Source of the DNA: JBFLVQ01 sp040758525 | Lineage (GTDB): Bacteria; Acidobacteriota; Blastocatellia; Chloracidobacteriales; JADJPF01 | Assembly: GCA_040758525.1 (NCBI GenBank) | Contig: JBFLVQ010000025.1 | Coordinates: forward strand, 1 to 33,198 | Length of the DNA stretch: 33,198 bases | Direction: 5' to 3' | Shown here: piece after piece, positions 17,628 to 26,009 of the stretch | Layout of the letters: each line of letters starts with the position of its first letter | How positions within the stretch are numbered: the first letter of the stretch is position 1 | Notes under the pieces: model-generated | Database searches by the model: none | What the model was told of the DNA's origin: nothing | Seen by the model: only the letters and a program-made list of their open reading frames with translations | Position numbers and translations under genes: made by a program

Positions 17628-18680
17628 ATGCAGAGAATGGGCAATCAGCTACTCTTTCTCACCATGTTCTGCCTAGTGATATTTGTCTCGGCAGGCGCGC
17701 AGGAGCAACCCACCAATTCTTCTGAAGAGGTAATCAAACTTAGTACAGAATTGGTTGTGCTTGATGTACAAGTTCTCAATAAGGAGACTGGTCTAGCTAT
17801 CAGCGGTCTAAGCGAGGAGGATTTTGAACTCTACGAGGATGGTACAAAACAGACAATTACCAATTTCAGCCAAGATAAACTGCCCCTTTCAATCATTCTG
17901 CTACTTGATGTCAGTGGTAGTGTGCGACCAATCTTAGAACAGATTCGTGATGGCGCATTGGATGCGCTACAACAGCTCAAACCTGAGGATGAGGTCGCAT
18001 TAATGGCATTTGCTGGTAAGACAGAGCTAATTGCAAACTTTACTCGTGACCGACAGCTTATTGCCGATCGTATAAAAAATATTAACCAGTTCACCCAACA
18101 TTTAGGTGCCGCTACCTTCCTTAATGAAGGTGTTTATCAGGCGGCCCTACAACTACGTAAATCCTCAAACCCAATCAGCCGCCGCGTTATCATCGTTGTT
18201 ACAGACAATGTTTCTAACAGAAACCCCTTTGGCAAAGAACATTCGGAGAAGGAGGCATTAGCAGAGCTATTTGAATCAGGGGGGGCGGTATGTGGTCTGA
18301 TTGTACGCGGCGTAATTGGTAAAGTGATGGCAAAAAACCCTACTACGATACTGTCTCGTGTGCTCTTATCGGCTGGCAGTGTTAATACTTATGCTAAAAA
18401 GACAGGTGGAGAGGTAATGCCCGCCGATAAGAATGAGGTTGATACCAAACTGGGTCAACTTATCACACATCTACGAACACGCTACAGTATTGGCTATGTC
18501 TCTTCCAACACAAAACAGGATGGACGTTTTCGCCGCATTAAGTTAAAGCTTGTCCCTCGTACGCGAAAATCGCGTGATGAATTGGTGATAAGGACTAAAG
18601 AGGGCTATTATGCATCACGCACGGAAAAGGTTGGTAACGACCTCACCAATAAACAGCTTATCCAGACAGTTCAAAAATAG
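17628..18680 (+). CDS. Exported VWA domain protein (acidobacterial VWFA-related family)
   Basis: A 350-residue secreted or lipid-free periplasmic protein. The signal peptide is residues 1-24 (ending VSAGAQ). A short beta domain (about 35-85, with LDVQVLNKETGLAISGLSEE) precedes a von Willebrand A domain (about 88-290) with a MIDAS motif DVSGS at 94-98. The C-terminal strand ends RTKEGYYA, the hallmark end of the VWFA-related family that is expanded in Acidobacteriota. Such domains bind divalent metal and protein ligands; no specific partner is known here. It is a paralogue of the gene at 28806-29762. An in-frame ATG at 17637 is an alternative start. The transcript likely ends at the stem at 18694-18744. 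Confidence 0.88.
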   Translation: MQRMGNQLLFLTMFCLVIFVSAGAQEQPTNSSEEVIKLSTELVVLDVQVLNKETGLAISGLSEEDFELYEDGTKQTITNFSQDKLPLSIILLLDVSGSVRPILEQIRDGALDALQQLKPEDEVALMAFAGKTELIANFTRDRQLIADRIKNINQFTQHLGAATFLNEGVYQAALQLRKSSNPISRRVIIVVTDNVSNRNPFGKEHSEKEALAELFESGGAVCGLIVRGVIGKVMAKNPTTILSRVLLSAGSVNTYAKKTGGEVMPADKNEVDTKLGQLITHLRTRYSIGYVSSNTKQDGRFRRIKLKLVPRTRKSRDELVIRTKEGYYASRTEKVGNDLTNKQLIQTVQK

Positions 18681-18693
18681 TTCCCAGATCCTT

Positions 18694-18744
18694 CCCTGCC
18701 ACACAAAGAGACTATAGAATTGCTGCGTGGCAGGGGCTCTTTTC
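18694..18744 (+). terminator. Probable intrinsic terminator after the VWA gene
   Basis: CCCTGCCAC (18694-18702) pairs perfectly with GTGGCAGGG (18727-18735) across a 24-base loop, followed by GCTCTTTTC. The stem is GC-rich but the loop is long and the T-tract short. Confidence 0.6.
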
Positions 18745-18791
18745 TGCTGCCGCCGCCTCGACTATTATAAGATAGATTATTGGAGAAAGTT

Positions 18792-20630
18792 ATGCAGAGA
18801 TCTGTTTGGGTACTCTTTCTTGCCTTCACACTGGTTAATGTAGTCTTTGCTCATGGCGGCGAGGATCACAGCGCCCCGCCCACACCAAAGCCCGCCTCAT
18901 CAACTACAGCACGCGCTAGTGCACGAACCGACACACGTAATGTTGAGACATCACAGGGTATCTTTAAGGCTACCCTAGCACAGCTACCTGGCAGTGCGCA
19001 GGTAGAGCAAGAGGTTCAATTTGAGGTTGAGCTAAAGGAAGTAATTGAGGGTGGATTTGCCGGCGGACTGCTGCCCCTGGAAGCAGCAAGTGTGACGGCA
19101 GATTTAAAGACCGCCAATGGTGAGACGCTAGCTTCTCGTTTAGAAACACATAGTGAGGGCAAACCGGGGGTCTACGGTGTACACTTGCATCCTACTGCAG
19201 CAGGTGAATATCGTATTGTGTTCAATGTCTCTACTTCTACAGGGGCAAACTTTGCCGTAGAGTTTCCCTTTTCAGTTACACGTGCGCCTCTTAACTACCG
19301 TCTATATGGGGTGGCAGGTTTCTGGTTAGTGCTTATGGTTGGCTTTGGCACATACCGGTTTCGACGTGTGCGGGTATTAGCGCATGGCGATAGTATGGCA
19401 TTGCTACGACGCTTGGCAATGGAGTATGGCTGTCTCTCTGCTATTACAATCATTGGTATACTGATATTTAATCAGATAGACTGGCTAAAGGCGTTGCCTA
19501 GCGAAACAGCCCTAGCTGCCGCGGTTGCAGCAGTGCCAGCGAGTAATACAATCACACTAACAAAAGAATCCCAACTGCTCTTTGGTATCAAGACTGTACC
19601 AGTAACACTCAAGCCTATTGTCAGTGGCTTTCAGGTGAATGGCTTTGTACGTGTACCACCACAATCACAAGCTACTATGAGCACACCGATCACAGGATTG
19701 GTACGCTTCAAACGATCGCTTACGGTAGGCGATATTGTACGTCAAGGTGAGACGATTGCACAGATTGAACAGGTAATGGGTGTATCCGATCAGATTGGCT
19801 TGGAGTCTTACCGTTTGGAGCAACGTATACGTCGCACACAGGCACGTGATGAAGCCGAGCATAGCCGTCAACGATTGGTAGCAGCCAATGTTGAGTTAAG
19901 TCGTGTACGCAAGCTCTATGAAGCTGGGGCGGTGCCGCTCAAACAGCTACAAGAGGCAGAACAGCGTATGCAATTTGCTTCTGCTGAAGCGGCCCATGCA
20001 CAACAGAACTTGATCGATGTAGGAGAAGATTTTAAAGATCCTGTCACCGTGCAATCACTGCGCGCTCCTATTACTGGCCTGGTTGCCACTGTAAGCGCAG
20101 TCAATGGTGAGCAGGTAGATGCTGGCAAGGCAATCATGACGATTGTCGATCTATCCAATATTTGGATTGAGGCGCAAGTCTTTGAAAACGATCTACGCAA
20201 AGTGCTGGCAGCAACGCAAGCTAGTTACCGTGTGCCAGGCTTGAGCGATGAAGTCTACACGGTAACCGTACACAACAAAGAGCGACTCTTTACGATCGCA
20301 ACAGGAGTAAACTTAACCGCGCGTACTGTACCAGTCTACTTTAAGGTTGCTAATCCTGACAACCTGTTACGTGATGGTATGGCGGCTGAGATTTCAATCG
20401 ACACCAGCAATGGTCGTGAACTGCTCAGTGTGCCGCGCGAGGCAGTTGTCGATGATCAGGGCGAGAAGATAGTTTTTGTCTACAAGGGTGGTGAGCAGTT
20501 TGAGCGCCGCCTTGTACGTGTCAACTCAATAGGACTGGCAGAAGCAGAGATTGCCACTGGATTGGAGACTGGCGAACGTGTAGTAGTGGAAGGATTATAT
20601 CAATTGCGCGCTGGCATCATTCAGAAATAA
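18792..20630 (+). CDS. Membrane-fusion (RND-type adaptor/HlyD-like) protein with N-terminal YtkA-like domain
   Basis: A 612-residue protein from the ATG at 18792, six bases after GGAGA. It has a signal peptide (1-20), then a His/acid stretch HGGEDH (21-26). A beta domain (about 52-162) resembles YtkA/FixH-type sandwich domains (FEVELKEVIEGG, GVYGVHLHPTAAGEYRI). Two membrane spans follow (about 171-189 and 213-229). The rest is a periplasmic adaptor: a lipoyl-like half-motif (about 290-330), an alpha hairpin (about 340-410), the second lipoyl half (RAPITGLVATV, 424-434), a beta barrel (about 455-535) and a membrane-proximal end. Such adaptors bridge an inner-membrane pump to an outer-membrane channel, often for metals (CusB/CzcB type). 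No pump or TolC gene lies beside it, and the preceding gene is separated by a terminator. An esterase gene follows at 29 bases. Confidence 0.85.
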   Translation: MQRSVWVLFLAFTLVNVVFAHGGEDHSAPPTPKPASSTTARASARTDTRNVETSQGIFKATLAQLPGSAQVEQEVQFEVELKEVIEGGFAGGLLPLEAASVTADLKTANGETLASRLETHSEGKPGVYGVHLHPTAAGEYRIVFNVSTSTGANFAVEFPFSVTRAPLNYRLYGVAGFWLVLMVGFGTYRFRRVRVLAHGDSMALLRRLAMEYGCLSAITIIGILIFNQIDWLKALPSETALAAAVAAVPASNTITLTKESQLLFGIKTVPVTLKPIVSGFQVNGFVRVPPQSQATMSTPITGLVRFKRSLTVGDIVRQGETIAQIEQVMGVSDQIGLESYRLEQRIRRTQARDEAEHSRQRLVAANVELSRVRKLYEAGAVPLKQLQEAEQRMQFASAEAAHAQQNLIDVGEDFKDPVTVQSLRAPITGLVATVSAVNGEQVDAGKAIMTIVDLSNIWIEAQVFENDLRKVLAATQASYRVPGLSDEVYTVTVHNKERLFTIATGVNLTARTVPVYFKVANPDNLLRDGMAAEISIDTSNGRELLSVPREAVVDDQGEKIVFVYKGGEQFERRLVRVNSIGLAEAEIATGLETGERVVVEGLYQLRAGIIQK

Positions 20631-20659
20631 TTTAAGTGTAATAGAGAGGAGTTGGAGGC

Positions 20660-21709
20660 TTGGTGAGGAAAAGATCTTTAACTTGGCTGAATCTAATTTT
20701 GACATTAGTACTGCTTGGCACGCCATTGTGGGCACAAACATCCACGGATACTAATAATGGTAACACTCGACCACGCCGCGCCGTGGTTGGTGGTGTGAAT
20801 CTAAGTATGGATGATGTTAAAAGTTATGAGCGGGCTATTGTCTACAATCAACGTCTAGCAGTGGGGGCGCCTTATGCTTTCGATAGCTATTACAATGTTG
20901 CCAGTCTTTATGCATTGCTTGGCCAAAAGCGAGATGCTCTTGAGTGGTTACGCCGTGCCGTTGATAAGGGACTAGTTGATGATGAAATGATCTCTGCCGA
21001 TACCAGTCTTATCTCATTACGAGATGAGCCTGTCTTTAAGCAGATTCTTACCTCAATTCCTGAAAAGGCGGCTAAACTGCCTAAGATCGATAAGACAATA
21101 ATTGAAATAGTAGGACCAAGTGGACCTACTGCCAAAGGGCCACTGCCTATGCTTATTGCTCTACATGGCGAAACCGAGAGCGCGTTTGGTATGATAGATA
21201 TCATGCGTGTGATTGCGGAACGACATTCTTTAGTGTTGGTTGCGCCACAAGGTAAATATTTTATTGGCGATGGTCATTACCAATGGGGACGACGTAATGA
21301 AGCTGAAGCGCTTGTGATGCAAGCCATTGAGCAGGCCAAGGGAAAGTATTCTATTGATCCAAATCGCATCTATCTAATGGGCTTTTCACAGGGTGGCTAT
21401 CTTAGCCTTACATTAGGGCTTTCGCATCCAGAGATCTTTGCTGGTGCAATCGCATTCTCTGGACGTTATCTGCATAGTCTAGTCACAGCTACGCTAGAGA
21501 AGGCGCGTAATCGCAAATTCCGTGTCTTTATTGGCAATGGTGAGCGAGAAAGCCCACATATACTAAACAACAATAATGAAGCAAAACAGTTGCTGGAGCA
21601 GGCTGGCTTGACAGTGAACTTAAAGATCTTTGCTGAGACTGGTCATGCCTACCCACCTAATGCAACACAAGAGATCGATGAAGCCGTACAATGGCTGATA
21701 CGACAATAA
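20660..21709 (+). CDS. Exported alpha/beta-hydrolase (esterase) with TPR-like N-terminus
   Basis: A 349-residue precursor with a signal peptide (1-25, ending PLWAQ). Residues about 58-135 look like TPR-type helices (NVASLYALLGQKRDALEWLR). Residues about 145-348 form an alpha/beta-hydrolase of the phospholipase/carboxylesterase or polyhydroxybutyrate-depolymerase type. The oxyanion region is LIALHGETES (165-174), the nucleophile is S243 in GFSQGG and the catalytic histidine is probably H329 in ETGHAY. The acid lies between them and is not fixed here. Substrate unknown; location is outside the inner membrane. The start is TTG at 20660 or GTG at 20663, after AGGAG and GGAGG. It follows the adaptor gene closely and is probably co-transcribed. 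It converges with the FHA gene (9-base gap). Confidence 0.86.
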   Translation: MVRKRSLTWLNLILTLVLLGTPLWAQTSTDTNNGNTRPRRAVVGGVNLSMDDVKSYERAIVYNQRLAVGAPYAFDSYYNVASLYALLGQKRDALEWLRRAVDKGLVDDEMISADTSLISLRDEPVFKQILTSIPEKAAKLPKIDKTIIEIVGPSGPTAKGPLPMLIALHGETESAFGMIDIMRVIAERHSLVLVAPQGKYFIGDGHYQWGRRNEAEALVMQAIEQAKGKYSIDPNRIYLMGFSQGGYLSLTLGLSHPEIFAGAIAFSGRYLHSLVTATLEKARNRKFRVFIGNGERESPHILNNNNEAKQLLEQAGLTVNLKIFAETGHAYPPNATQEIDEAVQWLIRQ

Positions 21710-21718
21710 GGAGCGCAA

Positions 21719-23074
21719 CTAAACACTAACAGTAATCTGACCTGTTTCTACCAATTCATTAAGCAGATAGTAGGTCACATAATAGCAGCAGGGGAGATTG
21801 TCTAATAGTTCAATCAATGTCATGGTGCGCTCAGCAAGCAATTGGTATAGGTTGTCTAGGATAGGTAGATAACTCTTCTCTGGCAGCTTCAGCGCTGTAA
21901 CATTGAGATGCAATACGGCTTTTGATTCAGGGAAGCGTTGTCGTAAGCGGTTCAGTTCATCCTGTAGTCGTGCTGCTTCAAGCACTAGACTCATCGAAGG
22001 GCAGTCGATCATCTCGCCCCAAGAATGTTCATCCATTTTGGCATTCTGCTCAAAAGAGAACGAACCATTCAGTTCTGCTTGAAAAAGCTGATAAAAAGCC
22101 TCTATACCGGTGAGTGTGCCAGCCCAAGCATAGCGCACCTCACCCTCCTCCAAGTAGACCTGACCAACTGGATAAGCACCCAATGAATTGCTCCAAGCCA
22201 TTGAGCGGACCAAGCTCTGCCCTACTGAATAGATTGTTAGTAGCCCTGACTCTTTCGAAGTAATAAGTGTCTGTATAACAGTAGCTAGATCAAAATAGAA
22301 GAGGCTGCCCTGGAGTTTACTTTTAGTCTGTAAGGAGAGTCGTTGGTAACTATGGCTTAGGTAACGGGCAAAAGTAAGCACAAAATGTTCGGCCAGTTCT
22401 GGGTTGGTGCGGATCAATTCACGTAAGCGTTCCGTACTAAGGGAGAAGATCTCTGCTCCTTCTGGAATACCTGCTTCAGAAATATGTGCTTCGCCCAGTA
22501 GTGCAGTTGTTTCGCCCAGGGTTTGACCTGGTCCTAGATAGTTGATTAATGGTTTGGGATTGCCCTGCTGTGGTGAGCGCAGCTCAATAATGCCATTACG
22601 CAATACGTACAGGTTGTTGGAAGGCTCACCGGAACGGAAGAGTATACTGCCTGCCTCATAGCTTTCTAGCTGACCGCGTTGATAGATACGTTGTAGTAGA
22701 TCATCAGAGAGATCTTTGAAGAGTGGTGTATTACGCAAGAATTCGATCTCTTCATCAGGAGTAACAATAAAGTTGACCTGAAAAGACATTCCATTGAGGC
22801 CAAAGCTCACTTGATCGCCATCAAAAAGCACTTGCCGTTCAATGGCTTTACCATTGACAAATGTGCCGTTGCGACTCTTCAAGTCATAGATAACAAATTC
22901 TTCACCTTCAAGCCGGAATTCTGCGTGCATACGCGAGGCAAGCCGGTGCAGTCCTGTATCGTCCTGTAGTAGTAGGTCGCTGGAAAGAGCACGCCCAACT
23001 CTTACGATCGGAAGCGATAACTCTTCTACTGTGCCACGTAGAGATCCCGTCAGATGCGTAAATCGCACTCTCAT
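21719..23074 (-). CDS. FHA, CNB-like and DUF4388 signalling protein
   Basis: A 451-residue cytosolic protein. Residues about 1-102 form an FHA domain, with the phosphothreonine-binding motif residues GR (27-28), SRMH (47-50) and NGT (69-71). Residues about 112-245 form a cyclic-nucleotide-binding-like domain with FRSGEPSNNLYVLRNGIIEL and a GE (187-188) in LGETTALLGEAHISEAG; the arginine expected near the cassette end is absent. Residues about 255-375 form a DUF4388/PATAN domain like that in the Ser/Thr kinase at 10837-13434. FHA domains read phosphothreonine, so this is a candidate reader of that kinase. No DNA-binding domain is seen. The ATG at 23074 has a weak ribosome-binding site. Divergent from tdk across 349 bases. 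Confidence 0.9.
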   Translation of the reverse strand: MRVRFTHLTGSLRGTVEELSLPIVRVGRALSSDLLLQDDTGLHRLASRMHAEFRLEGEEFVIYDLKSRNGTFVNGKAIERQVLFDGDQVSFGLNGMSFQVNFIVTPDEEIEFLRNTPLFKDLSDDLLQRIYQRGQLESYEAGSILFRSGEPSNNLYVLRNGIIELRSPQQGNPKPLINYLGPGQTLGETTALLGEAHISEAGIPEGAEIFSLSTERLRELIRTNPELAEHFVLTFARYLSHSYQRLSLQTKSKLQGSLFYFDLATVIQTLITSKESGLLTIYSVGQSLVRSMAWSNSLGAYPVGQVYLEEGEVRYAWAGTLTGIEAFYQLFQAELNGSFSFEQNAKMDEHSWGEMIDCPSMSLVLEAARLQDELNRLRQRFPESKAVLHLNVTALKLPEKSYLPILDNLYQLLAERTMTLIELLDNLPCCYYVTYYLLNELVETGQITVSV

Positions 23075-23423
23075 ATTCTGATGATGTGACTAAACAGCAT
23101 TTAATTTACCTCTAGGGATAATCAGGAAAAAGAGTGTAGATAATCGACGGTGGTAATCGTCGACAATCTTTATCATTGTCTTAATCCCTCTAGCCCTCTT
23201 ACAATGTTATTAAATTTGAAGACAAAATAACCAGAAACTTTCTACTATTTTATACATATCTCTGCTATCTAACAATTGGCTTTGTCTCTCTGCTTTTGAG
23301 TAGCCTTGTGCGTTGCACAGATCGCGATACTCTCTTTTCGCTTCCCTTTTGTATCGCGTAAAAGTACTATTTGGCGATTAGTGTTACCATGACAAATTTT
23401 CTAAATGTTGAGGATGCGAGAAG
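23075..23423. other. Divergent intergenic region with inverted repeats
   Basis: This 349-base gap separates the FHA gene and tdk. It is AT-rich in the middle. It holds TCGACG/CGTCGA (23144-23163, 8-base spacer) and a shorter TGTGC-gtt-GCACA (23307-23319), both candidate operators. No ORF with a plausible ribosome-binding site, tRNA or terminator is apparent. The tdk promoter presumably lies in the last 100 bases, but I cannot fix its boxes. Confidence 0.4.
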
Positions 23424-23993
23424 ATGGATTTCGTTCGTCATGAAGGTGGTTGGATAGAAGTAATCTGTGGGAGCATGTTTTCTGGTAAATCCGAAGAGCT
23501 AATACGACGGTTGCGTCGCGCTCAGATTGCCCGCCAAGCCGTGCAGATTTTTAAACCAGAAGTTGATATACGCTATTCACTCAATCATATTACCTCGCAC
23601 AGCGAGATGCGTATCGAGGCTGAACCGGCTTCTTGTGCAGCAGATATTCTTAAGCGTGTACGTTCTGCTACTACAGTATTAGGTATCGACGAGGCTCAGT
23701 TCTTTGATCTAGACCTGATTGATGCTTGTAATCACTTGGCTAATGAAGGTAGACGTGTAATTGTTGCAGGACTGGATCAAGATTATTTGGGCAAGCCTTT
23801 TGATCCTATGCCACAACTATTAGCAATTGCCGAATACATAACTAAAACCCATGCCATCTGTATGAAGTGTGGAGGACTGGCCAACTATTCACAGCGCCTC
23901 TCGCATGACACAGCACGTGTGGTATTAGGTACCAGTGAAACTTATGAGGCACGCTGCCGTCGTTGTTTTGACCCCCGTAGTAGTCGGGAATAG
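23424..23993 (+). CDS. tdk: Thymidine kinase
   Basis: A 189-residue type II thymidine kinase that phosphorylates thymidine to dTMP with ATP in the salvage pathway. The P-loop is GSMFSGKS (16-23). The catalytic-base motif is IDEAQFF with E90. The zinc-binding pairs are C146-x2-C149 and C178-x2-C181 near the C-terminus, and the lasso region carries residues typical of the family. Length is standard. The ATG at 23424 starts MDFVRHEGGWIEVICGSM; GAGGAT lies upstream with moderate spacing. Arginine codons here are mostly CGN, unlike the downstream ATP-grasp gene. It is followed by a DinB-type gene after 123 bases. Confidence 0.97.
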   Translation: MDFVRHEGGWIEVICGSMFSGKSEELIRRLRRAQIARQAVQIFKPEVDIRYSLNHITSHSEMRIEAEPASCAADILKRVRSATTVLGIDEAQFFDLDLIDACNHLANEGRRVIVAGLDQDYLGKPFDPMPQLLAIAEYITKTHAICMKCGGLANYSQRLSHDTARVVLGTSETYEARCRRCFDPRSSRE

Positions 23994-24116
23994 AAAATAT
24001 TTTATAGAAATCTAAAAGCACCGAGCCATTGACAATCACTACCTGTTTTGCCTATATTTCGTTACAGTATTTCTTCGCAACTAGATTACCAGATAATCCA
24101 AAATAGGAGTTTTTAT

Positions 24117-24617
24117 ATGCGTCTGACTGAATCGATTTTGGCAGAACTAAAACAGGAAGCGGCAACAACAAGAAAATTACTAGAACGCGTACCACAAGAA
24201 GCATTTGCTTGGAAACCACATGAGAAATCTATGTCCTTAGTCCAATTAGCAGGACATGTAGCGGAGCTGCCTAGCTTTATTGTGGGAATCCTTAATCAAG
24301 ATGAATTGGATTTTTCCGCTTCAGAATATAAGCCAACAATACCAACTAGTACTGCCGAACTATTAGAAATATTCGATAAAAATATTTCTAATGCCACCAA
24401 TCTACTACAAAACCAGAAGGAAGAGCGTCTATTTGATTTATGGCGACTACGAGACGGAGAAAAGATCTTCTTTGAGATGCCACGAATAGCTGTAATTAGA
24501 TCGATGACTCTGAATCATCTTATTCATCATCGTGGTCAACTTTCAGTCTATCTGAGGTTACAGAATGTACCACTGCCATCAATTTATGGGCCTAGTGCGG
24601 ATGAGCAAGTATTTTAA
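24117..24617 (+). CDS. DinB-like metal-binding four-helix protein
   Basis: A 166-residue DinB/YfiT-type four-helix bundle. The metal-binding histidines are likely H47 (QLAGHVAEL), H134 and H138 (LNHLIHHRGQLSVYL). Members are metal-dependent, often thiol-related transferases or stress proteins; the specific reaction is not predictable here. The ATG at 24117 is chosen because AGGAG lies seven bases before it. An upstream ATG at 24048 would add 23 residues that do not fit the family. It lies between tdk and a methyltransferase; a stable stem (24637-24674) follows. Confidence 0.9.
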   Translation: MRLTESILAELKQEAATTRKLLERVPQEAFAWKPHEKSMSLVQLAGHVAELPSFIVGILNQDELDFSASEYKPTIPTSTAELLEIFDKNISNATNLLQNQKEERLFDLWRLRDGEKIFFEMPRIAVIRSMTLNHLIHHRGQLSVYLRLQNVPLPSIYGPSADEQVF

Positions 24618-24636
24618 ATAAATACCGATGATATTG

Positions 24637-24674
24637 TGATTCCAGCGGACCGCTTATTGTGGGCCGCTGAATCA
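24637..24674. repeat. Stable inverted repeat between DinB and methyltransferase genes
   Basis: TGATTC plus CAGCGG pair with CCGCTG plus AATCA over eleven bases with one bulged C, and two further C-G pairs form inside after a bulged A. No T-tract follows (CACCAATAATGG), so it may be an RNA processing or attenuation stem rather than a full terminator. Confidence 0.5.
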
Positions 24675-24697
24675 CCAATAATGGAAAGAAGTTCTTA

Positions 24698-25450
24698 ATG
24701 CGACCTATTGATCTACCTACCCATGAAACCTGTCTGTTTATTCTACAACAGCTAGCATCCCAGCAGGCTCGTATATTGGAAGTTGGTTCTGGTAATGGAG
24801 AGCTTGCACTACAACTTCAGAGTTTAGGCCATGAAGTAGTTGCGATTGACTCATCCATTGAAGCGGTTCAACAAGCTAAGCAGCTTGGTGTTGATGCTAG
24901 AGTTGCTCAATGGCCTGATTTTGAGGAGAACAATTTTGACCTAATTCTGTTTACTCGCTCGCTACATCATATTCACCCTATTTCAAAAGCCGTAGAACAA
25001 GCTAATAGACTATTAAAACCTGACGGATTAGTGATAATGGAAGATTTTGCTTTTAATGAAGTGAGTCCAGCTACCGTCGAGTGGTTCTATGGTATTCTTT
25101 CCTTGCTAGATAGTTGTGATAGGCTACTGCTAGAAGAGGATAGTTTCGGCAAGCAATTATTATTAGGGGAAGGTAGTTTGGAAATATGGCATCATAATCA
25201 TGATCACGATCTGCATCCTGCACCAGTAATGTTGACAGCATTGGAAGATCAGTTTGAGTCAATTTTGCAGACTACCGCACCATATCTCTATCGTTATCTT
25301 TACCCTTTACTAACAGAGAACGAGATGGGCTATAGGATAATAGCAAGAGTTTTAGATCTGGAGAAGAGAATGGCTAATGCTGGGCTAGTAAGTTTGATAG
25401 GACGTCGTTTTGTTGGTAGAAAGCGAGAAACTCAAAGCAATCAACATTAA
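24698..25450 (+). CDS. Class I SAM-dependent methyltransferase
   Basis: A 250-residue methyltransferase. Motif I is ILEVGSGNGELA (26-37), followed by the acidic residue D51 (VVAIDSS), a motif IV-like FDLILFTRSLHHI (85-97), and LKPDGLVIMEDF. This is the type 11/25 small-molecule methyltransferase fold. The substrate is unknown. The last 120 residues form an extended C-terminal region with an H/D-rich stretch (HHNHDHDLH), which might bind metal but is only suggestive. The ATG at 24698 has no strong ribosome-binding site beyond GGAAAG. The next gene, DUF523, is 45 bases downstream, consistent with an operon. Confidence 0.9.
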   Translation: MRPIDLPTHETCLFILQQLASQQARILEVGSGNGELALQLQSLGHEVVAIDSSIEAVQQAKQLGVDARVAQWPDFEENNFDLILFTRSLHHIHPISKAVEQANRLLKPDGLVIMEDFAFNEVSPATVEWFYGILSLLDSCDRLLLEEDSFGKQLLLGEGSLEIWHHNHDHDLHPAPVMLTALEDQFESILQTTAPYLYRYLYPLLTENEMGYRIIARVLDLEKRMANAGLVSLIGRRFVGRKRETQSNQH

Positions 25451-25495
25451 ATCTTCTCTTTATTCCAGCTTGGCGATAGTAGAATAAGGTAACCA

Positions 25496-25996
25496 ATGAT
25501 GAAGATCCTAGTCAGTGCTTGTTTGCTTGGTAACAGAGTCCGTTACAATGCTGCTGATGTTTCTTGTCAAAACCGCAGGCTAGCTGAGTGGTTATCGCAA
25601 GACCGTATAATTGCCTTCTGTCCTGAGGTAGCAGCAGGACTACCTGTACCCAGACCACCTGCCGAAATAATTGGTGGCAGTGGTGAGGCGGTGCTTGATG
25701 ATGTTGCAAAGGTAGTCGATAATGTTGGGAAAGATGTGACTGCTGATTTTATTGATGGAGCAATGCAAGCTCTCGCGATTGCCCAGCAAAATGATGTTAA
25801 AATGGCAATTTTGAAAGAAGACAGTCCTTCTTGTGGAAGTAAGAGCATCTATGATGGGACATTTTCAGGAAAGCGACAAGCTGGACAAGGAGTAACCGCT
25901 GCGCTATTAGAGCGCAATGGTATACGCGTATTTAGCGAACAAGAGATTGAGGCAGCCGCCGAGTTTATAAAACTGATAGAGGATATAAAGTATTAG
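25496..25996 (+). CDS. DUF523 family protein
   Basis: A 166-residue member of the DUF523 family. Family-typical features visible are ILVSACLLGNRVRYNA (4-19, with C9), CPEVAAGLPVPRPPAEI (42-58) and EDSPSCGS. The conserved cysteines in SACLLG, CPE and SPSCG suggest a metal, iron-sulfur or redox site, but biochemical function is not established. Length is normal for the stand-alone form. Either of two adjacent ATG codons could be used; AAGGT lies upstream. The ATP-grasp gene starts 13 bases after its stop, indicating co-transcription. Confidence 0.93.
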   Translation: MMKILVSACLLGNRVRYNAADVSCQNRRLAEWLSQDRIIAFCPEVAAGLPVPRPPAEIIGGSGEAVLDDVAKVVDNVGKDVTADFIDGAMQALAIAQQNDVKMAILKEDSPSCGSKSIYDGTFSGKRQAGQGVTAALLERNGIRVFSEQEIEAAAEFIKLIEDIKY

Positions 25997-26009
25997 CAAG
26001 TGCAGTAAC

